A stretch of DNA of 64,000 nt, from positions 179,356-243,355 of the forward strand of contig NZ_BCFL01000025.1 in NCBI RefSeq assembly GCF_002217755.1, in the 5' to 3' direction. Shown piece after piece: positions 52,563 to 61,895 of the stretch (the stretch's first letter is position 1; the number at the start of each line of letters is the position of its first letter). This DNA is from Streptomyces hyaluromycini. Lineage in GTDB: Bacteria; Actinomycetota; Actinomycetes; Streptomycetales; Streptomycetaceae. The position numbers and the translations under genes are program-made. Below the pieces are notes generated by a model. The model searched no databases, had not been told where the DNA came from, and saw nothing but the letters and a program-made list of their open reading frames with translations.

Positions 52563-52738
52563 GCGAGCGGGCCGCCCCCTTCTACTGCCCCTACTGCGGT
52601 GACGAGGATCTGCGTCCCAGCGAGCAGGGCCACGGCGCCTGGGAATGCGCGGCCTGCAACCGCGCATTCCAGCTGAAGTTCCTCGGGCTGCTCGCCCGGG
52701 GGCTGAAGCACTCCGAAGCTGGAGGGGAACCGATATGA
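52559..52738 (+). CDS. Small zinc-ribbon protein of the sulfur operon
   Basis: 59 residues, missed by length-filtered gene calling. Two CxxC knuckles (FYCPYCGDEDL and WECAACNRAF, Cys10, Cys13, Cys30, Cys33) form a rubredoxin-like zinc ribbon. ATG at 52559 overlaps the sulfite reductase stop and its own stop overlaps the cysH start (ATGA on both sides), so it is tightly coupled. A gene of this size occurs at the same place in other Streptomyces. It could aid sulfite reductase or electron delivery to it; function not known. Confidence 0.88.
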   Translation: MSERAAPFYCPYCGDEDLRPSEQGHGAWECAACNRAFQLKFLGLLARGLKHSEAGGEPI

Positions 52739-53445
52739 CCACGGCTCAGGAAGACCGTACGACCGACGACTTGAAGGCGCTGGCCGAGCAGGCCGGCCGC
52801 GACCTCGAAGACGCCTCCGCCCTGGAGATCCTCCAGTGGGCGGTGGACACCTTCGGCAAGGGCTTCTGCGTGACCTCCTCCATGGAGGACGCGGTGGTGG
52901 CCCACCTGGCGTCCCGGGTCCAGAAAGGCGTCGACGTCGTCTTCCTCGACACCGGCTACCACTTCCCGGAGACCATCGGCACCCGGGACGCGGTCGAGGC
53001 CGTGATGGACGTCAACGTCATCACCCTCACCCCGCGCCAGACCGTCGCCGAGCAGGACGCGGAGTACGGCCCCAAGCTGCACGACCGCGATCCCGACCTG
53101 TGCTGCAGGCTCCGCAAGGTCCAGCCGCTGGAGCGGGGCCTGAAGAACTACGCCGCCTGGGCGACCGGACTGCGCCGCGACGAGTCGGAGACCCGGGCGA
53201 ACACCCCGGTCGTCGGCTGGGACGAGAAGCGGCAGAAGGTCAAGATCTCCCCGATCGCCCGCTGGACCCAGGACGACGTGGACGACTACGTCGCCGAACA
53301 CGGGGTGCTGACCAACCCCCTGCTGATGGACGGCTACACGTCCGTCGGCTGCGCCCCCTGCACCCGCCGGGTGCTGGAGGGCGAGGACGCGCGCGCCGGC
53401 CGCTGGGCGGGGCGGGCCAAGACCGAGTGCGGACTGCACGGATGA
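52735..53445 (+). CDS. cysH: Adenylyl-sulfate reductase (APS reductase type)
   Basis: 236 residues. PP-loop-type fold with TSSMED near 48-52 and LDTGYHFPET at 71-80. The Cys pairs DLCCRL (123-124) and GCAPC (206, 209) mark the iron-sulfur APS-using branch, and the C-terminal ECGLH holds the catalytic Cys232. It reduces APS to sulfite with thioredoxin. ATG at 52735 overlaps the zinc-ribbon gene and the stop overlaps an in-frame ATG for cysC. Confidence 0.93.
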   Translation: MTTAQEDRTTDDLKALAEQAGRDLEDASALEILQWAVDTFGKGFCVTSSMEDAVVAHLASRVQKGVDVVFLDTGYHFPETIGTRDAVEAVMDVNVITLTPRQTVAEQDAEYGPKLHDRDPDLCCRLRKVQPLERGLKNYAAWATGLRRDESETRANTPVVGWDEKRQKVKISPIARWTQDDVDDYVAEHGVLTNPLLMDGYTSVGCAPCTRRVLEGEDARAGRWAGRAKTECGLHG

Positions 53446-53492
53446 CGACCACCGGGCTTTCGAAGACCCATTCGACGAACCAGGAGAACAAC

Positions 53493-54029
53493 GTGACGAC
53501 CGGAGCCACCGTCTGGCTCACGGGTCTGCCGAGTGCCGGCAAGACCACCATCGCGTACGAACTGGCCGGCCGGCTGCGCGCGGAGGGCCACCTCGTCGAG
53601 GTGCTCGACGGCGACGAGATCCGCGAGTTCATCTCGGCGGGCCTCGGCTTCAGCCGCGAGGACCGGCACACCAACGTGCAGCGCATCGGTTTCGTCGCCG
53701 AACTGCTGGCCCGTAACGGCGTCAAGGCGCTCGTCCCGGTGATCGCCCCCTACGCGGACAGCCGTGACGCGGTGCGCAAGCGCCACGACGAGAACGGCAC
53801 CGCGTACGTCGAGGTGCACGTGGCGACTCCGGTCGAGGTGTGCTCCGTACGCGATGTGAAGGGTCTGTACGCCAAGCAGGCCGCGGGTGAGCTGACCGGG
53901 CTGACCGGCGTCGACGACCCGTACGAGGAGCCCGAGACACCCGATCTGCGGATCGAGTCGCAGCACCAGAGCGTCCAGGAGTCCGCGGCGTCCGTGCACG
54001 CCCTGCTGAGCGGGAAGGGACTGGCATGA
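53493..54029 (+). CDS. cysC: Adenylyl-sulfate kinase
   Basis: 178 residues. P-loop GLPSAGKTT (11-19), DGDEIR and the FSREDRHTNVQRIGFVAEL segment are APS kinase motifs. It makes PAPS from APS. I choose GTG at 53493 because AGGAGA precedes it; an ATG at 53442, overlapping the cysH stop, adds 17 polar residues without known counterpart. Since cysH is the APS-using type, PAPS made here may serve sulfation rather than reduction. Confidence 0.9.
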   Translation: MTTGATVWLTGLPSAGKTTIAYELAGRLRAEGHLVEVLDGDEIREFISAGLGFSREDRHTNVQRIGFVAELLARNGVKALVPVIAPYADSRDAVRKRHDENGTAYVEVHVATPVEVCSVRDVKGLYAKQAAGELTGLTGVDDPYEEPETPDLRIESQHQSVQESAASVHALLSGKGLA

Positions 54030-54964
54030 CGACGACCGTGGCGGCTCACGGGGAGGGCACGGGCACCCCGTACGCCCTGTCCCATCTGGACGCGCTGGAG
54101 TCCGAGGCGGTCCACATCTTCCGTGAGGTGGCGGGCGAGTTCGAGCGGCCGGTGATCCTGTTCTCCGGCGGCAAGGACTCCATCGTCATGCTGCACCTGG
54201 CGCTGAAGGCGTTCGCCCCGGCGGCGGTCCCGTTCTCGCTGCTGCACGTGGACACCGGACACAACTTCCCCGAGGTCCTTGAGTACCGGGACCGTGTGGT
54301 GGCCGCACATGGGCTGCGCCTCCATGTGGCCTCCGTACAGGACTACATCGACCGCGGTGTGCTCAAGGAGCGTCCGGACGGCGTCCGCAACCCGCTGCAG
54401 ACGCTTCCGCTGACCGAGAAGATCCAGAGCGAGAAGTTCGACGCGGTCTTCGGCGGTGGCCGCCGGGACGAGGAGAAGGCCCGCGCCAAGGAGCGCGTCT
54501 TCTCCCTGCGCGACGAGTTCTCCCAGTGGGACCCGCGCCGCCAGCGCCCCGAACTGTGGAACCTGTACAACGGCCGGCACGCCCCCGGCGAGCACGTCCG
54601 CGTGTTCCCGTTGAGCAACTGGACCGAGCTGGACGTCTGGCAGTACATCGCCCGCGAGGGCATCGAGCTGCCGCAGATCTACTTCGCGCACGAGCGCGAG
54701 GTGTTCCAGCGCGGCGGCATGTGGCTGACCGCCGGTGAGTGGGGCGGCCCGAAGAACGGCGAGAGCGTCGAGAAGCGCCAGGTGCGCTACCGGACCGTCG
54801 GTGACATGTCCTGCACCGGCGCCGTCGACTCCGACGCCGGCACGCTGGACGCCGTGATCGCCGAGATCGCCGCCTCCCGGCTCACCGAGCGCGGCGCCAC
54901 CCGGGCCGACGACAAGCTCTCCGAGGCCGCGATGGAAGACCGCAAGCGCGAGGGGTACTTCTAA
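54026..54964 (+). CDS. cysD: Sulfate adenylyltransferase subunit 2
   Basis: 312 residues. SGGKDS (47-52) is the PP-loop; LHVDTGHNFPEVLEYRD and GGGRRDEEKARAKERVFSLRDEF are CysD signatures. It activates sulfate to APS with the GTPase CysN. ATG at 54026 overlaps the cysC stop (ATGA) and the stop is two bases before cysN. Confidence 0.95.
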   Translation: MTTTVAAHGEGTGTPYALSHLDALESEAVHIFREVAGEFERPVILFSGGKDSIVMLHLALKAFAPAAVPFSLLHVDTGHNFPEVLEYRDRVVAAHGLRLHVASVQDYIDRGVLKERPDGVRNPLQTLPLTEKIQSEKFDAVFGGGRRDEEKARAKERVFSLRDEFSQWDPRRQRPELWNLYNGRHAPGEHVRVFPLSNWTELDVWQYIAREGIELPQIYFAHEREVFQRGGMWLTAGEWGGPKNGESVEKRQVRYRTVGDMSCTGAVDSDAGTLDAVIAEIAASRLTERGATRADDKLSEAAMEDRKREGYF

Positions 54965-54966
54965 GC

Positions 54967-56304
54967 ATGAGCACCAGCACCACGGAACTCGGCCTCACCG
55001 AGACGACCCTGCTGCGGTTCGCCACCGCCGGCTCCGTCGACGACGGCAAGTCCACCCTCGTCGGACGGCTCCTGCACGACTCCAAGTCGGTCCTCACCGA
55101 CCAGCTGGAAGCCGTCGAGCGCGCCTCCGCCAGCCGCGGCCAGGACACCCCCGACCTCGCCCTCCTCACCGACGGCCTGCGCGCCGAGCGCGAACAGGGC
55201 ATCACCATCGACGTGGCCTACCGCTACTTCGCCACCCCCAAGCGCCGCTTCATCCTCGCCGACACCCCGGGCCATGTGCAGTACACCCGCAACATGGTCA
55301 CCGGCGCCTCCACCGCCGAGCTGACCGTGGTCCTGGTCGACGCCCGCAACGGCGTCGTCGAGCAGACCCGCCGACACGCCGCGATCGCCGCCCTGCTGCG
55401 CGTCCCGCACGTCGTCCTCGCCATCAACAAGATGGACCTGGTCGGCTACCAGGAGGCGATCTTCGCCGGGATCGCCGAGGAGTTCACGGCGTACGCGACC
55501 GAGCTGGGCGTCCCCGAGGTCACCGCGATCCCGATCTCGGCGCTCGTCGGCGACAACGTCGTGGAACCGTCCGCGAACATGGACTGGTACGGCGGCCCCA
55601 CCGTCCTGGAGCACCTGGAGACCGTCCCGGTCAGCCACGACCTGGCGCACTGCCACGCCCGGCTGCCCGTGCAGTACGTGATCCGCCCGCAGACCGCCGA
55701 GCACCCGGACTACCGGGGCTACGCCGGCCAGATCGCGGCCGGCACGTTCCACGTCGGCGAGCCGGTCACGGTCCTGCCGTCCGGCCGCACGACGACGATC
55801 TCCGGCATCGACCTGCTCGGCACGCCGGTCGACGCGGCGTGGACCACCCAGTCGGTGACCGTCCTGCTCACGGACGACATCGACGTCTCGCGCGGCGACC
55901 TGATCGTGCCGACGAAGGACGCCCCGGCGACCACCCAGGACGTCGAGGCGACCGTCTGCCACGTCGCCGACCAGCCGCTGACCGTCGGGCACCGGGTGCT
56001 CCTCAAGCACGGCACCCGCACGGTCAAGGCCGTCGTCAAGGACATCCCGTCCCGGCTCACGCTCGACGACCTGTCCCTGCACCCGCACCCGGGACAGCTC
56101 GTCGCCAACGACATCGGCCGGGTGAAGATCCGTACCGCCGAGCCGCTGCCGGTCGACTCCTACGCGGACTCGCGCCGCACCGGCTCGTTCATCCTGATCG
56201 ACCCCGCCGACGGCACCACGCTCACCGCGGGCATGGTCGGCGAGTCGTTCGCCTCCCCCGAGCCGGTCAAGGACGAGTCCGAAGACGACGGCTGGGACTT
56301 CTGA
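54967..56304 (+). CDS. cysN: Sulfate adenylyltransferase subunit 1 (GTPase)
   Basis: 445 residues. Walker A GSVDDGKST (22-30), DTPGHVQYTRNM and NKMD are the EF-Tu-type GTPase motifs; the C-terminal half is beta-barrel. GTP hydrolysis drives APS formation by CysD. No fused APS kinase domain, in keeping with the separate cysC. The sulfonate transporter genes follow 231 bases on in the same direction. Confidence 0.95.
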   Translation: MSTSTTELGLTETTLLRFATAGSVDDGKSTLVGRLLHDSKSVLTDQLEAVERASASRGQDTPDLALLTDGLRAEREQGITIDVAYRYFATPKRRFILADTPGHVQYTRNMVTGASTAELTVVLVDARNGVVEQTRRHAAIAALLRVPHVVLAINKMDLVGYQEAIFAGIAEEFTAYATELGVPEVTAIPISALVGDNVVEPSANMDWYGGPTVLEHLETVPVSHDLAHCHARLPVQYVIRPQTAEHPDYRGYAGQIAAGTFHVGEPVTVLPSGRTTTISGIDLLGTPVDAAWTTQSVTVLLTDDIDVSRGDLIVPTKDAPATTQDVEATVCHVADQPLTVGHRVLLKHGTRTVKAVVKDIPSRLTLDDLSLHPHPGQLVANDIGRVKIRTAEPLPVDSYADSRRTGSFILIDPADGTTLTAGMVGESFASPEPVKDESEDDGWDF

Positions 56305-56535
56305 CATGACGATGACCGACGTCTACGCGACGTTCGCGAAGGAGGGCGGCCGCGTCGGCAGCGGTGCTCTCGGGAGCGGGCAGGGCGGGGTGGCGCGATG
56401 TGCGCGATGACGTACGCGCACTGCCTGCGCGCCCTGGCCCCCCACCCGACGTCCCGGATGCGACGAAGACCTGCCGACCTCCCGGCCACGACCTGAGAGA
56501 CCGTGACCGCCGGGCCAACGAGAGGAAAACCTCCC

Positions 56536-57645
56536 GTGCCTGCCAACCGCTCCAAGCTCCTGCGCCGCGGCATAGCCGCGCTCGCCGCGCTCCCCCTGCT
56601 CACGCTCGCCGCCTGCGGATACGGGTCGGACTCCGACAAGAGCGACACCACCAAGGTCGCCGCCGGGGCCAAGAAGATCGACGGCCTCGACACCGTCAAG
56701 ATCGGCTACTTCGGCAACCTGACCCACGCGACCGCGCTGGTCGGCAACCAGAAGGGCTTCTTCCAGAAGGAGCTCGGCGCCACCCAGGCGAAGTACGCGA
56801 TCTTCAACGCGGGCCCCTCCGAGATCGAGGCGCTCAACTCGGGCTCGATCGACATCGGCTGGATCGGCCCCTCCCCGTCGATCAACGGCTACACCAAGTC
56901 CAACGGCACCGACCTGAAGATCATCGGCGGTTCGGCGTCCGGCGGCGTGAAGCTGGTCGTCAACCCGAAGAAGATCAAGTCGCTGGCGGACGTCAAGGGC
57001 AAGAAGATCGCCACGCCTCAGCTGGGCAACACGCAGGACGTGGCGTTCCTCAACTGGATCGCCGACCAGGGCTGGAAGGTCGACGCGCAGAGCGGCAAGG
57101 GTGACGTCACGGTCGTCCGCACCGACAACAAGATCACCCCGGACGCCTTCAAGGCCGGTTCCATCGACGGCGCCTGGGTGCCGGAGCCGACCGCGTCCAA
57201 GCTGGTCGCCGAGGGCGGCAAGGTGCTGCTCGACGAGTCCACGCTGTGGCCCGACAAGAAGTTCGTGATCACGAACATCATCGTGTCGCAGAAGTTCCTG
57301 AAGGCGCACCCGAAGGTCGTCGAGGCGGTCCTCAAGGGCTCGGTCGAGACCAACAAGTGGATCAACGCCAACCCGGACGCGGCGAAGACCTCGGCCAACA
57401 AGCAGCTGGCGATCGACTCCGGCAAGGCGCTGCCGGACGACGTCCTCAACTCGGCCTGGTCCTCCATCCAGTTCACCGACGACCCGCTGGCCTCCACCCT
57501 CAACACCGAGGCCCAGCACGCCGTCAAGGCCGGTCTGCTCACCGACCCGCTGCTGAAGAACATCTACGACCTGACGCTCCTCAACAAGGTGCTGAAGGCC
57601 GACGGCCAGAGCCCGGTCGACGCCGCCGGTCTCGGCAGCAGCTGA
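56536..57645 (+). CDS. ABC transporter substrate-binding lipoprotein (sulfonate type)
   Basis: 369 residues; lipobox LAAC with Cys27. The chain has the SsuA/NitT-type binding-protein pattern (VKIGYFGNLTHATALVGNQKGFF; NAGPSEIEALNSGSIDIGWIGP; GKKIATPQLGNTQDVAFLNWI; GAWVPEPTASKLV). GTG at 56536 follows GAGAGGAAAA. Its place after cysN suggests an organosulfonate or sulfate-ester ligand. The 231-base gap before it contains no gene I can support. Confidence 0.87.
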   Translation: MPANRSKLLRRGIAALAALPLLTLAACGYGSDSDKSDTTKVAAGAKKIDGLDTVKIGYFGNLTHATALVGNQKGFFQKELGATQAKYAIFNAGPSEIEALNSGSIDIGWIGPSPSINGYTKSNGTDLKIIGGSASGGVKLVVNPKKIKSLADVKGKKIATPQLGNTQDVAFLNWIADQGWKVDAQSGKGDVTVVRTDNKITPDAFKAGSIDGAWVPEPTASKLVAEGGKVLLDESTLWPDKKFVITNIIVSQKFLKAHPKVVEAVLKGSVETNKWINANPDAAKTSANKQLAIDSGKALPDDVLNSAWSSIQFTDDPLASTLNTEAQHAVKAGLLTDPLLKNIYDLTLLNKVLKADGQSPVDAAGLGSS

Positions 57646-57680
57646 CCCCGGTCCCGACGAGTTCCCAGGAGGTGACGACC

Positions 57681-58466
57681 ATGGCCACGACCACGACACT
57701 CGCCAAGGCCGACGAGTCGGTCGAGTACGCGGCACGCCTTGAGCATGTCTCGAAGTCCTTCGCGACTCCGGGCGGGCAGCAGCTCGTCCTGGACGACATC
57801 ACCCTCGATGTCGCGCCGGGCGAGTTCGTCACCCTCCTGGGGGCCTCGGGCTGCGGCAAGTCCACGCTGCTGAACCTGGTGGCGGGGCTCGACCGCCCCA
57901 CCGCGGGCTCCATCGCGACGGACGGGCGGCCCGCCCTGATGTTCCAGGAGCACGCCCTCTTCCCGTGGCTGACCGCGGGCAAGAACATCGAACTCGCCCT
58001 GAAGCTCAGGGGGGTGCCCAAGAACGACCGCCGGGACAAGGCCGAGCAACTGCTCGAACTGGTCCGGCTGAAGGGCGCGTACGGCAAGCGCGTCCACGAG
58101 CTGTCCGGCGGTATGCGCCAGCGGGCCGCCCTGGCCCGTTCGCTCGCCCAGGAGAGCAGGCTGCTGCTGATGGACGAGCCGTTCTCGGCCCTGGACGCCA
58201 TCACCCGGGACGTGCTGCACGACGAGCTGACCCGGATCTGGGAGGAGACCGGCCTCTCCGTCCTGTTCGTCACGCACAACGTGCGCGAGGCGGTACGGCT
58301 CGCCCAGCGCGTGATCCTGCTGTCGTCCCGCCCCGGCCGGATAGCCCGCGAGTGGGAGGTCGGCATACCGCAGCCGCGCCGCATCGAGGACGCGCCCGTG
58401 GCCGAACTGTCCCTTGAGATAACCGACGTACTGCGTGGGGAGATCCGCCGTCATGGCCAGCACTGA
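57681..58466 (+). CDS. ssuB: Sulfonate-type ABC transporter ATPase
   Basis: 261 residues. Walker A GASGCGKST (54-62), Q-loop MFQEHALFPW, signature LSGGMRQR (about 141-148), Walker B LLLMDEP and the H-loop THNVREA. The typical SsuB/TauB family. ATG at 57681 follows AGGAGGTGACG. Overlaps the permease start by 14 bases. The symbol rests on family and context. Confidence 0.9.
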   Translation: MATTTTLAKADESVEYAARLEHVSKSFATPGGQQLVLDDITLDVAPGEFVTLLGASGCGKSTLLNLVAGLDRPTAGSIATDGRPALMFQEHALFPWLTAGKNIELALKLRGVPKNDRRDKAEQLLELVRLKGAYGKRVHELSGGMRQRAALARSLAQESRLLLMDEPFSALDAITRDVLHDELTRIWEETGLSVLFVTHNVREAVRLAQRVILLSSRPGRIAREWEVGIPQPRRIEDAPVAELSLEITDVLRGEIRRHGQH

Positions 58467-59331
58467 GACGACGCCGGCCAAGGACGCCGGAAGTGTCGAG
58501 GCCGGCCTCGACGCCCTGGAGACGACGGCCACCAGCCGCCCGACCCTCCGCCAGACCTTCACCGGCAAGATCCTGCCCCCGATCATCGCGCTCGCCGTGG
58601 TCCTCGTGGTCTGGACGCTGCTCGTACCGGTCGTCGACGACCCGTCCAAGCTGCCCTCGCCGGCCGCGGTGGGCGACGCGTTCAAGGACGCCTGGCTCAA
58701 GGGCGACCTGCTCGGCTACATCTGGACCAGCGTCAGCCGCGGCCTGCTCGGCTTCCTCTTCGCTCTCGTCATCGGCACCCCGCTGGGGCTGCTGGTGGCG
58801 CGGGTGAAGTTCGTGCGCGCGGCGATCGGCCCGATCCTGTCCGGCCTCCAGTCGCTGCCGTCGGTGGCGTGGGTGCCGCCGGCCGTGATCTGGCTGGGCC
58901 TTAACAACTCGATGATGTACGCCGTGATCCTGCTCGGCGCGGTCCCCTCCATCGCCAACGGCCTGGTGTCCGGCGTCGACCAGGTGCCGCCGCTGTTCCT
59001 GCGGGCCGGACGCACCATGGGCGCGACCGGCGTCAAGGGCATCTGGCACGTCGTGCTGCCGGCCGCCATGCCCGGCTATGTGGCGGGTCTGAAGCAGGGC
59101 TGGGCGTTCTCCTGGCGCTCGCTGATGGCGGCGGAGATCATCGCGAGCTTCCCCGACCTCGGCGTGGGCCTCGGCCAGCTCCTGGAGAACGCGCGCACCG
59201 CCAGCGACATGGCGATGGTGTTCGAGGCCATCATCCTGATCCTGTTCGTCGGCATCGCGATCGACCTGCTGATCTTCAGTCCGCTGGAGCGGTGGGTGCT
59301 GCGCAGCCGCGGTCTGCTGGTGAAGAGCTGA
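58453..59331 (+). CDS. ssuC: Sulfonate-type ABC transporter permease
   Basis: 292 residues, six membrane segments, with the EAA-like loop RAGRTMGATGVKGIWHVVLPAAMPGYVAGL that docks on the ATPase. N-terminal 35 residues are polar. ATG at 58453 is preferred over 58435 because it is inside the translational overlap with the ATPase gene. The CbiX-like gene follows after five bases. Confidence 0.9.
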   Translation: MASTETTPAKDAGSVEAGLDALETTATSRPTLRQTFTGKILPPIIALAVVLVVWTLLVPVVDDPSKLPSPAAVGDAFKDAWLKGDLLGYIWTSVSRGLLGFLFALVIGTPLGLLVARVKFVRAAIGPILSGLQSLPSVAWVPPAVIWLGLNNSMMYAVILLGAVPSIANGLVSGVDQVPPLFLRAGRTMGATGVKGIWHVVLPAAMPGYVAGLKQGWAFSWRSLMAAEIIASFPDLGVGLGQLLENARTASDMAMVFEAIILILFVGIAIDLLIFSPLERWVLRSRGLLVKS

Positions 59332-59336
59332 GGTCC

Positions 59337-60077
59337 ATGCGTACGAAGCCCGTTCTCCTCGTCATCGCCCACGGCAGCCGTGATCCGCGGCATGCGGCGA
59401 CCGTCCACGCCCTGATGCGCCGGGTACGGTCGCTGCGGCCCGGGCTGCGCGTGGAGACCGGCTTCCTGGACTTCAACATCCCGTCCGTGCACGGGGTGCT
59501 GGAGTCGCTGGCGGCGGAGGGCGTACGGGACGTCGTGGCCCTCCCCCTGCTGCTCACCCGCGCCTTCCATGCGAAGGCGGACATCCCGGCCGTGCTGCGG
59601 GATGCGCCGCCGCAGCTGCGGATCCGCCAGGCCGAGGTGCTGGGCCCGTCCCCGCTGCTCCTGTCGGCCCTCGAACGGCGGCTGTACGAGGCGGGGTTGA
59701 CCCCCGCCGACAAGGCCTCGACCGGGGTCGTGCTGGCCTCTGCGGGGTCCAGCGACCCGGAGGCGATCGCGGTGATCGCGGACCTCGCGCGGGAGTGGCG
59801 GCACACCGGCTGGTACGCCGTGCGGCCCGCGTTCGCCTCCGCGTCCCTGCCCCGCACCGAGGAAGCCGTACGGGAACTGCGGGAACTGGGCTGCGCCCGG
59901 GTGGCCGTGGCCCCGTACGTCCTCGCCCCCGGCTTCCTGCCCGACCGGATCGCGCGGGGCGCGGCGGAGGCGGACGTGCTGGCCGAGGTGCTCGGCCCGG
60001 CACCCGAGGTGGCGCGGGTGCTGCTGGAGCGGTACGACGCGGCGCGCACCCCGGCCCTGGCGGCCGTGGGGGCCTGA
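59337..60077 (+). CDS. Sirohydrochlorin chelatase (CbiX-like)
   Basis: 246 residues with two CbiX-type halves: VIAHGSRDPRHAATVHAL at the N-terminus with the catalytic His (IAHGSRD), PLLLTRAFHAKADIP with another His, and ASAGSSDPEAIAVIADLA opening the second half. It inserts iron into sirohydrochlorin to give siroheme, the cofactor of sulfite reductase at the start of this operon, which explains its position. ATG at 59337. Confidence 0.9.
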   Translation: MRTKPVLLVIAHGSRDPRHAATVHALMRRVRSLRPGLRVETGFLDFNIPSVHGVLESLAAEGVRDVVALPLLLTRAFHAKADIPAVLRDAPPQLRIRQAEVLGPSPLLLSALERRLYEAGLTPADKASTGVVLASAGSSDPEAIAVIADLAREWRHTGWYAVRPAFASASLPRTEEAVRELRELGCARVAVAPYVLAPGFLPDRIARGAAEADVLAEVLGPAPEVARVLLERYDAARTPALAAVGA

Positions 60078-60103
60078 GCGACGGTTCGGTGTTCGCGGTT
60101 CGG

Positions 60104-60145
60104 TGTTCGCGGTCCGGCGCTCCCCTGTCCGTCGGACCGCGAACA
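60104..60145 (+). terminator. Terminator of the sulfur operon
   Basis: Perfect 13-base arms (60104-60116 and 60133-60145) around a 16-base loop, 26 bases after the chelatase stop. Just before it, GGTTCGGTGTTCGC is repeated twice. It can close the operon running from 50.6 kb. Confidence 0.75.
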
Positions 60146-60279
60146 GCCGGCCCGGGGCAGGCTCTCGCAAGCGCTGCGCCGTGACCGGCACTTCCTTCTG
60201 CGTCGCGTCCGGCAACCGTGTCACACCAGGGGCTTTACCGGTTCGGGTGCCCAACGGCTTGCGAGTGTCCGGCAGTTGA

Positions 60280-61299
60280 TCAGTCGGCAGCGGTGCCGGC
60301 GGCCTCGTCGGCCAGGCGGGTCAGTTCGCCGACCGGCATCGCGCCGGGCGCCCGGCGCTCGCGCGCGAACGTGTTGGCCAGCTGCTGGAGCAGGTCGTTG
60401 AGCGGGGTCGGCACGCCGTGCAGGCGTCCCAGCAGGGCGATCTCGCCGTTGAGGTAGTCGGCCTCGATGGTGCCGGTGCCGCGGCTGAGGGACTGCCAGG
60501 AGGAGCCGCCGCCGCGCGGGGCGCCGTCCAGCGGGACCAGGTCCACCTTGCGGCCGCGCACCGCCTTCTGCTCCTCGGCGCTCGCGTACGCGATCCCGGC
60601 CGCGTCGAGCACGGTCTCGCCCTCGGCCCGCACCCGCCGGAACAGGTTCATGGCCGCGTCGTCGGCTATGGGCCCGGCGACGGCCTCCAGCGCGTTGCCC
60701 AGGTTGGACAGCAGTTTGGCGTACTGCCAGCGCGCCACGTCGGGCACGACCGGCGCCTCGAAGTGCGACTTCTCCAGGTCGGCGGCGACCAGCCGGGCGG
60801 TCGCGTCGGTGCCGTGGGGGTGACGGCCCAGGTGCAGCATGCCGGTGAGCGGGGCGCCGCCGGCGGAGACGACACCCGGTTCGACGAAGGTCGACGGCAG
60901 CCAGACGCAGACGCCGTACACGTGCCGGAAGACGCGCAGGGCGAGGCGCTGGCCCTCCACGCCGTTCTGGGCGCAGAACAGGGGCAGCCGCTCCGCCGCC
61001 GTACCGCCGCCCGAGACCGGTGCCGGCCCCCAGGTCCCCAGGGCGGTCACGGTGTCCTGTGTCTTGACGGCGAGGACGAGGACGTCGTCCGCCCGCAACT
61101 CGCCCAGTTCCCCGGGCCCGGTGACGGCCTGCAGCCGGTACGTGTACTCGCCGTCCGGCACCTTCAGCCGCAGCCCGCCGTCCCGCAGCGCCGCGTGGTG
61201 CGCGCCCCGTGCCACCAGGACGACCTCGTGTCCCGCGCCGGCCAGCCGCCCGCCGATCGCACCGCCGACGGCCCCTGCTCCGATGATGATGTAGCGCAT
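60280..61299 (-). CDS. 2-dehydropantoate 2-reductase-like protein (ketopantoate reductase family)
   Basis: 339 residues. GAGAVGGAIGGRLAGAGHEV is the NADPH-binding Rossmann loop; ILAVKTQDT-type strand and the C-terminal ApbA_C-like helical domain (KLLSNLGNALEAVAGP) follow. Whether it acts on ketopantoate or another 2-oxoacid is not clear; Streptomyces carry several paralogues. ATG at 61299 with GAGG upstream. It precedes nothing in operon; DUF1697 lies 44 bases upstream in the same direction. Confidence 0.87.
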   Translation of the reverse strand: MRYIIIGAGAVGGAIGGRLAGAGHEVVLVARGAHHAALRDGGLRLKVPDGEYTYRLQAVTGPGELGELRADDVLVLAVKTQDTVTALGTWGPAPVSGGGTAAERLPLFCAQNGVEGQRLALRVFRHVYGVCVWLPSTFVEPGVVSAGGAPLTGMLHLGRHPHGTDATARLVAADLEKSHFEAPVVPDVARWQYAKLLSNLGNALEAVAGPIADDAAMNLFRRVRAEGETVLDAAGIAYASAEEQKAVRGRKVDLVPLDGAPRGGGSSWQSLSRGTGTIEADYLNGEIALLGRLHGVPTPLNDLLQQLANTFARERRAPGAMPVGELTRLADEAAGTAAD

Positions 61300-61343
61300 G
61301 GGACGAGCCTCGCACAGGCGTTGGCCCCGCCCCTGGGGCAGGG

Positions 61344-61895
61344 TCATGCCTCCCCGGCTGTGAGCTCCACCAGCTTGACCACCGTGTTCCAGTTCCGGGT
61401 GGTGGCGGTCAGCCCCTTGTGGATCCGGGGCCGGGACAGCGCCTCGGCGAGCTTGGAGCGGCCGAGGCCGTCCGGGGCGTAGAGGTAGAGCGCGCGGTCG
61501 CCCAGCCGGAACTCCTCCGGGAGGTGGGCGGCGGGGTCGATATCCGCGTAGCGCTCCGGGGCGACCGGCCCGGAGAGGTAGGTGACGTGGAGCTGCTTGG
61601 CCGCCAGCTCGGCGGCCGGGAACGGGCAGGCCTCGACGACCGCCTTCAGGTAGGCGTGGTCGCGGACGAGCACGTCGGCGGAGAAGCCGAACCGCTCCTC
61701 GATCGCCTTGGCGAGCTCCGCCGCGAGGGACTCGGTGTCCCCGTGGGCGGCGGTGAAGGCGGCCTGCCCGCTCTGCAGATAGGTCTGGACGGAGTCGTAC
61801 CCCAGGCCGGTCATCAGTGCGCGCAGTTCGGCCATCGGGAGCTTCTTGTTGCCGCCCACGTTGATCCCGCGCAGCAGCGCCGCATACGTCGTCAT
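61344..61895 (-). CDS. DUF1697 domain-containing protein
   Basis: 183 residues. YAALLRGINVGGNKKLPMAEL and YLQSGQAAF are DUF1697 hallmarks; the C-terminus carries RNWNTVVKL. No catalytic role known. ATG at 61895 follows AAGGTG at five bases. The strong hairpin 61910-61948 ends only 14 bases before this start codon. Confidence 0.9.
   Translation of the reverse strand: MTTYAALLRGINVGGNKKLPMAELRALMTGLGYDSVQTYLQSGQAAFTAAHGDTESLAAELAKAIEERFGFSADVLVRDHAYLKAVVEACPFPAAELAAKQLHVTYLSGPVAPERYADIDPAAHLPEEFRLGDRALYLYAPDGLGRSKLAEALSRPRIHKGLTATTRNWNTVVKLVELTAGEA

Noticed and set aside
60236..60243. TACCGGTT near the end of the sulfur operon
   Set aside because: Resembles the LacI operators but lacks dyad symmetry beyond ACCGGT and is not at a promoter of a sugar gene.
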